This document shows positions 57,240 through 64,000 of a DNA stretch of 64,000 nt, in pieces (within the stretch, counting starts at the first letter, position 1; each line of letters begins with the position of its first letter). Origin of the DNA: Eulemur rufifrons (lineage: Eukaryota; Chordata; Mammalia; Primates; Lemuridae); assembly GCF_041146395.1 (NCBI RefSeq), contig NC_090996.1:27800738-27864737 (forward strand), read 5' to 3'. The notes beneath the pieces were generated by a model. The model searched no databases. It saw only the letters and a list, made by a program, of their open reading frames with translations, and was not told the origin of the DNA. The translations under genes and the position numbers were made by a program.

Positions 57240-58170
57240 CCAAATGCAACAACTGTCATGAGATAGATGCACAGGGGGCCGGGGAATAATCTACTTTCCA
57301 TTCTAGGGGGAAAACAGTGCTTTGGCAAGACGTAAGAACCTACACTTGCATCTTTTATATTTGCCAAATTTTTCTCCAACAAAAAAGCTACCCAGTGAGG
57401 TCGTACCTTTCCACGGCCAGATGTGCGATAGTAATGGGGTCAGATTACGGGTAGAACCAAGAAGTGGCATTTGTGACCCACACTTAGGATGACAGCAAGG
57501 CAGCCTCTGGAAAAACTCTAAAACCACCGTGTAACGTCAACGCAAAGACATGTCAAGAAGAGACTGGCTCCCACGTCAAAGCAACAACGAGCACAGCAGA
57601 CACCCCTGGGCATTGTTTCTACTATCAGATACATGTCCACATAAGCCCACTTTGCGGAGAAGAGCAAATAAAAAAAGACAGGCAATGAACCAGATAGTTC
57701 CAGGAAAAGTAGAAAACGAGAGCAGGAAGCACTCCTACACCACTGGGTGAGACAAAGATCCAGTGGTGCGTTTGAAGCATGTGGATTCGCCTCTAGTCTC
57801 AAAACGAGCATCAACTATGCAGATGGTTTGCTGTGTGCTCTGGGAGATGAAACCCCAGATACCGCCGCGGATGAAACCAGCGACAAATCAATAATTGCTA
57901 CAACTGGAAAATGAAAAAGTGGCAACAGACTTGTTCTTCAGAGGTACTGAGCCAACTACCCAAATCATCAGTTTGAAAAGTTTCAAACAGCTGCCCCTGA
58001 GGAGTGGGATGCTGGGGTGGGGGTGGGGAGGGCAGAGGTCTCGTGTCTTTTATAACAAGGCTAAGAGAACTGATGACTTTTTAATCTAGTGCCAGTAAAA
58101 TTTCAATTTAAAAAACACAAACGACATTTTTATAAACCATGTTACCAGTATTTGAGGGGAGACTTCGCTT
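57240..58170. other. Intron sequence upstream of the exon
   Basis: No second exon or recognisable repeat. The next upstream exon should end one base into a codon to match the phase-1 acceptor at 57015, and nothing here meets that convincingly. Confidence 0.4.
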
Positions 58171-58186
58171 AGAAACAGGACTTAGA

Positions 58187-58511
58187 GGCCGGGTGCGGTG
58201 GCTCACGCCTGTAGTAATCCTAGCACTCTGGGAGGCCGAGGTGGTAGGATCGCTTGAAGTCAGGAGTTCGAGACCAGCTTGAGCAAGAGCAAGACACCCA
58301 TCTCCACTAAAAATAGAAAACTTAGCCAGGTGTGGTGGCGCGTGCCTGTAGTCCCAGCTACTCAGCAGACTGAGGTGGGAGGATCACTTGACCCCAGGAG
58401 TTTTTGAGGTTGCTGTGAGCTATGATGATGCCACTGCACTCTAGCTGGGCCAATAGAGTGAGACTCTGCCTCAAAAAAAAAGGTGGGGGGAGGGGTTGGG
58501 GGGAGAAAGAA
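58187..58511 (+). mobile_element. Alu: Full-length Alu SINE with target duplication
   Basis: Starts ggccgggtgcggtggctcac and ends gagactctgcctc plus an A tail that has gained G-rich sequence. A 16-bp duplication, agaaacaggacttaga, sits at 58171-58186 and 58512-58527. It carries the strepsirrhine 'gagcaagagcaag' motif and a three-base insertion in the first arm (tgtagtaatcctagc). It lies about 1.2 kb upstream, in gene sense, of the exon at 56908-57014. Confidence 0.96.
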
Positions 58512-59082
58512 AGAAACAGGACTTAGAAAAGCTCGGTGAGACAGTAGTAGCGTCGATCAGCAGGGCAGCGAGGGCAGAAGTGCCTTGGCAACGGTCTCCG
58601 TCAAGAAGTGGCTGCCACTGGTGAGCAAAGCCTAGTGCCCTATAATACACAACCCAGATGTGGAATTAACAGCCCCTGGTCTCCACCCAGCCCAGGCTAC
58701 TTTCTTCCGCAAGGACATCGGCTGATCTGGATCCACCCCACCTGCTTCAAGTCCGCACAGCACATTAGCAATCGAGCGGCTGGCCTTCTGGCCCCAGGCA
58801 CCAAACCCTCGGTGACTCTATTGAGAGGAATCAGCAATCTTGAACACTAGGGGAGGAAGATCCATCAATAAGCTTCTGACCTTCAAGGCCGGGCAAAGAC
58901 CCTGGACAGCCATGAATTTAGAGAAATTCTTTTAGAAACTAGCCAGTCAACCTTCCCTTGCAACTATTTGACCTCCTGCTGGCCTCAGTCAGCTCCTGCC
59001 GCTTTAATAAGCGTGTCAAAAACTTCAATTCCATGTATGAAATAATAAAATAAAATTCTAACTGTATATAATTTCCAGCAGG

Positions 59083-59541
59083 CAAAGTTTAAAGATGGTC
59101 CCCAATGCCCCCGCCTCCTGGTATCCACGTTCTTATATAATCCCAACCCCTTGAGTATGGGCTGGACTTACTGACTCACCTCCAATGAACACAATATGGC
59201 AGAAGTGATGGGATGTCATCTCAGAGTAAGTTATAAAAGGACTGTGGCTTCTGTCTGAGGTGGTCTCTCACTCATTCTTATGTGCTACCTTATGGAGAGA
59301 ACTGATGGATCTGGCCAACAGCCCATGAGTGGCAGGGGACCCTCTCCCAGGTGAGCCTTGGGACGACAACGGCAGCCTCAGCTGAAACCCTGATCGAGCT
59401 CAGGAGAGACCTGGAGCCAGGCCCATGGCTACGCCACACCTTGTCTATCCCATGTAAACTATGAGATAGTAAATGTTTGCTGTTTAAGCTGCTGAACTTT
59501 GGGGTAATTTGTTACACAGCAACAGATAACTAATATAGTAC
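59083..59541 (+). mobile_element. MaLR-type LTR
   Basis: cgcctcctggtatccacgttc, cccttgagtatgggctggac, agaagtgatgggatgtcatctc, gagatagtaaatgtttgctgtttaagctgctg and ggggtaatttgttacacagcaacagataactaatatag: a complete LTR-like repeat by order and ends. The exact subfamily is not certain. Confidence 0.8.
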
Positions 59542-59544
59542 CCT

Positions 59545-61605
59545 TCAATCATCCTGTAGGTATTGCTTGAGAGACTACTAAAAATGAGACTCTGAGTTGG
59601 AACGCAGAGTTACAAAGACAGTGATATGGTCCCACATGGGCGACATTTACCAAAACTACAAAAACAAAAAGCTGAGGCAAACTTGCTCAATGTATCGCTA
59701 TAGCTTAAGGCTTAATGTTTACAAAGTGAGAAAATCAACTTCGTAGTTAATTAAGGCATGAGAAGTCATGGGAAGGCAAGGCATGAGAAGTCACCTGATT
59801 GGGCTAAGTTCATGCAAGCACAGCGTCCGATTTGTGTATTTCCAAGGCAAGAAGGCTCATCTGCCCTGGGAGGAAGAGGACACTCTGGTATTCAAGGCAG
59901 GCAGCACAGTGAAAGTCTGAGGAATATTGAGTCATTTGAAAGCCCAAATAACAGGGTATGACCATTCTATATTCTTTGCACATTCCCCAAAAAAAAAAAC
60001 CAATCTATTTGGAGAGGATCGATTGTGATTAAATTCTGAAAATCAAATCTAAACAATAAATACAAATATTTATGACTGATCGAACTAAAACTTTGTTTTT
60101 AAAATTACATCTTTCCCGAGGGTGATCCATTAGTTTTAAAATGGAAAGAATCACAATATAATATCCCAGGAGAAAAACATACTTGTCTGTCATGTCAGTA
60201 ATAGCTCACTCTGAATTCAAGAACACCAGGCTTTAAGACATCTGTGTGCAGCACAATCTTAAGCCTAAAATTTAATCATTAACAGCTCCATCCATATTCT
60301 GAGCCACTTTGACGGTATTGAGAAGTGTATATTTTGCCCTGCATAAAAAGTGCAGCTGCCAGTATCCAACAAGACAGGAACTTTCATCTGTATGGTTGGA
60401 TATTTCCATCTCCAATAAGAAACTTATGCTGTGCATTAAAAAACTGTAATACACAGGTCAAAAAGCAAAAAAATAAATAAGGGTTGTTATTGTTAATGTT
60501 ATTGTTAATGTACTAACCAAAATTTAAAAACTATATCCATAAACAATGAGTTGCCATAGAAATCAAAATGATGATACTCCTTCAGCTTACATAGCACTTT
60601 GCAGTTTACACAGTGTTCTTACCTACAGAATCTCACTGGAGCCTCCAAACAGGACGCTTTCTGGCCATTTTAACCTCGTGCCAACTGTGAAGATGTCAAC
60701 ACAATTAACTGAGATCCTCCACTGACCCAATCAACCTAGTTACCATTCACAGGAAAATCTCCACTCCGTTTACTCGCCTATTCTCTGAGTGGTAGGCAAT
60801 TTTCTCCTGCATTTTCCTGATGGCCTAATTATAAAGTTATAAGTTAGACTCCAAATGGAAAAAGAATGATTTGGCAACAACAATAAGCCTTCTCCTTTTA
60901 CATTCAGATAGTCAGACACTGAAACTGTGTTTGGTAGAAGCACAAAGACATTTACTGGAAATCAGAAGTATTTTGCATGTTCCAGAAAAGCTGTGGGTTA
61001 GTTAGCACCCTTAGTAGGTCATATAAACTTCAGGAACATTCATAGTTTTTCACCTCATTGCAGCCTGTCGTATCTGTTTGGGGGTATCTGTGAGAAGTCA
61101 TCTGAGATAAGTAGACACTATGCTGGCCTTGCTAGCAGGCACCAGAGAACGCATGGGGTTTTCTGCCTAAATTATTTTAAGCAAAACTTCCAATACCACA
61201 GAGAGCAGCTTGGCAAACAGTGTGATGAGGTTACTTTTTGCTTTCAATTTGAACAAGCTTAGCATGACCCAGATGCAAACAGTGTGAGATGCTGGCGGCG
61301 AAAGTGGATAAAGAACCAGTTTAAATTCAGAGATGGTTTCCTAGGACACGCAAATGAACAAAAGGAGGTGTGCCCAGGTCCTGCCACAGCAGGCCAGGTT
61401 CTGGGTCTTGGGGAACCTAGGACACTTTAAGCTTCCAAAGGAGAAAAGGTTTCCCCTGGGTGATGTGCCAGTGATGCCTACAAGACAGCAGGTGCCCACG
61501 GTTGTTCCAGCAAAGGAAAGAATCTTCCTGACAGTAACACTCACTGTCTTCCAAGTGCCCACTGTGCCAAGGGGAGAGTGTGGCGAATATGCCATGGAGC
61601 TCTGC
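59545..61605. other. No supported gene
   Basis: Mostly A/T-rich. A short direct repeat, gcatgagaagtca, occurs at 59757 and 59781. The 60-codon minus frame at 60272-60454 follows a TATTACAG-like acceptor but has no donor and no recognisable product. Confidence 0.4.
60580..60690 (-). mobile_element. Weak MIR/L2-like fragment
   Basis: cttacatagcactttgcagtttacacagtg and agaatctcactggagcctcc resemble reversed MIR-type sequence. The GTAAG seen on the minus strand near 60625 lies in it and is not taken as a donor. Confidence 0.5.
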
Positions 61606-61609
61606 AATG

Positions 61610-61690
61610 ATGCCGATACCCAGGCTCAAAGTCTGGCTCCTCTGCTTACCAGGGGTGACCTTGGGCAAGTCTTTCATTAACTTGCTCCAC
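61610..61690 (+). mobile_element. MIR SINE 5' fragment
   Basis: aaagtctggctcctctgcttaccaggggtgaccttgggcaagtc. Confidence 0.7.
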
Positions 61691-61694
61691 CAAC

Positions 61695-62265
61695 TAGCTA
61701 CTGAAGATTCATTACCCGCCAGGCACTGTCCACTAAGAGATATGGGGATGTATTAAGGAAAAAAAACACAAAAGTGAAGGCCAATATGAAGCTTACATTC
61801 TAGTGAGGGGACTCAGAAAGTAAAGAAGTGACTATTTAATAGGTCAGGCTGTGAGAGGTGTCAAGGGAAGTTCGAGCATGAGAAAATGGAGGTGAACACC
61901 AATTAAACAAGGTAAGGAGAGGCTTCACTAGGAAGGTGCTATCCGAGCAGAGACCAGAATAAAGGTGGAGAGGGCCAGCCACGCACAGCCCTGGGGAGAG
62001 CATTCCAGGGAACAGCAAGTGCAAAGGCCCTGGGGTGGGAATCTGCTTAGGTGCTAAAGGATAATGAATGAGGGACAGACATACAGGGAATGGGATCACA
62101 GAAGGAACAGTGAGGGTTTGCAGGCTATGGTATTTTATTCCGAGCAAAACAGGAAGCCACTGGAGGAGTCAGAACAAAAAGTGGGATGGTCAGACTTATT
62201 TTTTTAAAGGCCATTTCACTGGGTGTATGACGGGGAGGCTGGGCGGGAGCCGTAAGACCTATAGT
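61695..62265 (-). mobile_element. L2 LINE, segment left of the minisatellite
   Basis: attacccgccaggcactgtcc, tatgaagcttacattctagtgaggggac, gagagcattccagggaacagcaagtgcaaaggccctggggtggg and aaacaggaagccactggagg are in reversed L2 order. It fades near 62265. Confidence 0.88.
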
Positions 62266-62489
62266 GGCCAGGGAGGTGTACAGCTTGGCTCTCCCTCCAA
62301 AACAATAACTTGCCGTTCCATTGCAGAGTGGTTACCCAACAGCTCCAGCACCTTGCAAATGTGCTGCTCTTCCGGGCAGCCCTGACCAACAGCTGAGCAG
62401 AGAGAAGAATTTCTGCCCAATGCCAGCCCTCTCTAATGGGTAACCTCTGCACGGTGCTCCCCACTGAGCTGGGTGGGCGAGCCTCTGCC

Positions 62490-63208
62490 AGTTCTGCATG
62501 TAGGCCTGCCGACCCTGCCCCTCACCCCTCAGCTCTGCACACAGGCCTGCCAACCCTGTCCCTCACCCCCAGCTCTGCACACAGGCCTGCCGACCCCGCC
62601 CCTCACCCCTAGCTCTGCACACAGGCCTGCCGACCCTGCCCCTCACCCCCAGCTCTGCACACAGGCCTGCCAACCCCGCCCCTCACCCCCCAGCTCTGCA
62701 CACAGGCCTGCCGACCCCGCCCCTCACCCCTCAGCTCTGCACACAGGCCTGCCAACCCCGCCCCTCACCCCCAGCTCTGCACACAGGCCTGCCAACCCTG
62801 CCCCTCACCCCCAGCTCTGCACACAGGCCTGCCGACCCCGCCCCTCACCCCCAGCTCTGCACACAGGCCTGCCGACCCCGCCCCTCACCCCCAGCTCTGC
62901 ACACAGGCCTGCCGACCCCGCCCCTCACCCCCAGCTCTGCACACAGGCCTGCCGACCCCGCCCCTCACCCCCAGCTCTGCACACAGGCCTGAGAACCCCC
63001 CCTCACCCCCAGCTCTGCACACAGGCCTGCCGACCCCGCCCCTCACCCCCAGCTCTGCACACAGGCCTGAGAACCCCCCCTCACCCCCCAGCTCTGCACA
63101 CAGGCCTGCCGACCCCGCCCCTCACCCCCAGCTCTGCACACAGGCCTGCCGACCCCGCCCCTCACCCCCAGCTCTGCACACAGGCCTGCCAACCCTGCCC
63201 CCTCCCTA
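62490..63208. repeat. GC-rich minisatellite, 18 units of about 40 bp
   Basis: Eighteen head-to-tail units start with agctctgcacacaggcctg and end in a C-rich tail. Unit starts by eye: 62490 (degenerate first unit), 62531, 62571, 62611, 62651, 62692, 62733, 62773, 62813, 62853, 62893, 62933, 62973, 63011, 63051, 63090, 63130 and 63170. Most units are exactly 40 bp; two are 41, one 39 and one 38. Variants occur at a few sites: ccgacc or ccaacc, ccccgcc or ccctgcc, and a gagaacc type in the units at 62973 and 63051. The units from 62813 to 62972 are identical, a sign of recent homogenisation. Each unit has one or no CpG. The plus strand is C-rich, with CCCCGCCCC and CCCCC tracts. Confidence 0.97.
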
Positions 63209-63299
63209 TTCACCTGCCATAGGGCTCATGCCCCTCACACCTCCGGCACTCCTACCTCTGTCTCAGCCTCTTCCTCCAGGAGAGCCCTCCTACACCTCT

Positions 63300-63720
63300 G
63301 GTTAGGATGCTCCTGGGACAGTCCAGGCAGGAGGTGATGACGCTGCCCTGGACCATGTTGAGAGTAATGGGTGTGACAAGGACTGGAAGAGGCTGGGAGG
63401 AAAAGTCGACAAGACTTGCCGACTGATCTGATGTGACATTTGGGTGATGACAGGAGTCAAGGTCACACCAAGATTTTTGGCCTCAGCAACCTGGGAGGAT
63501 GGAGCTGCCATTCTGCCGAGCTGGGGAGGACTGGGGCAGGGGCGAGTGTGGCGGGGGAGAGGTGAACGACGACTGAGAGTTGGGCTGTCAGACAAGTCAG
63601 GCTCGATACAACCACCGGCTATTGCAGAAGAAATATCACAAAATGCAGTAAGACTTATGAATCTGGCATGCAGGGGAGAGATTTGAGTTAGAAATATAAA
63701 ATTAGGATCCAACCGCATAA
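63300..63720 (-). mobile_element. L2 LINE, segment right of the minisatellite
   Basis: acagtccaggcaggaggtgatgac, gaggaaaagtcgacaagacttgcc, ggagtcaaggtcacaccaag-type sequence (acaggagtcaaggtcacacc) and ggcctcagcaacctgggaggatggagctgccattc continue the L2 order where the left segment stopped. Confidence 0.82.
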
Positions 63721-63794
63721 AGATGATAAAAACACAGGACTAGGGGAAAGCACCCAACCTGTGCAAGCTCAGCTGCCCTCTGGTGTCACTGTGT

Positions 63795-63975
63795 ACCTGT
63801 GACTCTAACGCGCCAGGCCCGGTGCTAAGTACTTTACTACATTGCTTCCTCTTGCAAGGTAGGTATTACTGACCCCAGGAACACGAGTGTCTGAGGGGCC
63901 AAGTGGTTTTTCCCAAGGTCAGACAGCTGTCAAACGGCACGGTCTGGAGTCCAGCCCAAGCCCGTGTTTGGCAGC
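63795..63975 (-). mobile_element. MIR SINE
   Basis: caggcccggtgctaagtactttac, gccaagtggtttttcccaaggtcagacagctgtc and ctggagtccagcccaagcccgtgtttgg: reversed MIR near the right edge. Confidence 0.85.
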
Positions 63976-64000
63976 GAAGAAGGAACGGCGTGACGCTGGC

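Noticed and set aside
60272..60454. 60-codon minus frame after a TATTACAG acceptor-like site
   Set aside because: It ends in a stop with no donor, and the composition is not coding-like. Kept only as unassigned sequence.
62490..63208. CRISPR-like array
   Set aside because: Units are directly adjacent with no unique spacers, and the DNA is mammalian. It is a minisatellite.

Overview
This window is mammalian nuclear DNA, and its repeats point to a strepsirrhine primate, most likely a lemur. It carries Alu elements with strepsirrhine signatures ('cctagcactctgggaggcc', 'cctgagcaagagc'). The youngest copy (about 13122-13464) has an extra A/T-rich block between its arms that I associate with lemuriform Alus. 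The rest of the repeat content is the usual eutherian fossil set: MIR, L2, old L1 3' ends, MER2, MER5, MER20, another hAT-like family and MaLR LTRs. There is no operon-like layout, and the many short open frames are not genes.

I can support only one piece of protein-coding sequence: a 107-nt internal exon on the minus strand at 56908-57014. It has a pyrimidine-rich acceptor ending in AG, a GAG|GTAAGG donor and an open frame of 35 codons plus a split codon. The peptide does not read like a transposon product, and I could not name the gene. The simplest reading is that most or all of the window is intronic sequence of a large minus-strand gene, with possible intergenic sequence; no second exon could be supported.

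Layout: 1-13 kb has MIR, L2, a near-complete MER2 (1511-1840), a MER5-like element and an L1 3' end. 13-20.4 kb has the lemur-type Alu with a 15-bp target duplication, an older Alu, an MLT1-type LTR and a hAT-like element. 20-30 kb has MIR and L2, a CpG-rich stretch (24413-24899), and a MaLR LTR nested in a hAT-like element (26606-27140). 30-43 kb has antisense L1 3' pieces, a 5'-truncated Alu, a MaLR LTR and a long L2 split by a MER20. 43-56 kb has a G19 tract, several MIRs, two L1 3' ends, a (CTT)12 array, a pair of unnamed diverged repeats 1.7 kb apart and a GC hairpin next to a TATA-like sequence. 56-64 kb has the exon, a young Alu, a MaLR-type LTR and, near the right edge, an 18-unit, about 40-bp GC-rich minisatellite lying between two L2 segments.

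Repeat family names come from memory of consensus sequences, not from a library search. Boundaries are therefore approximate, except where target-site duplications fix them.
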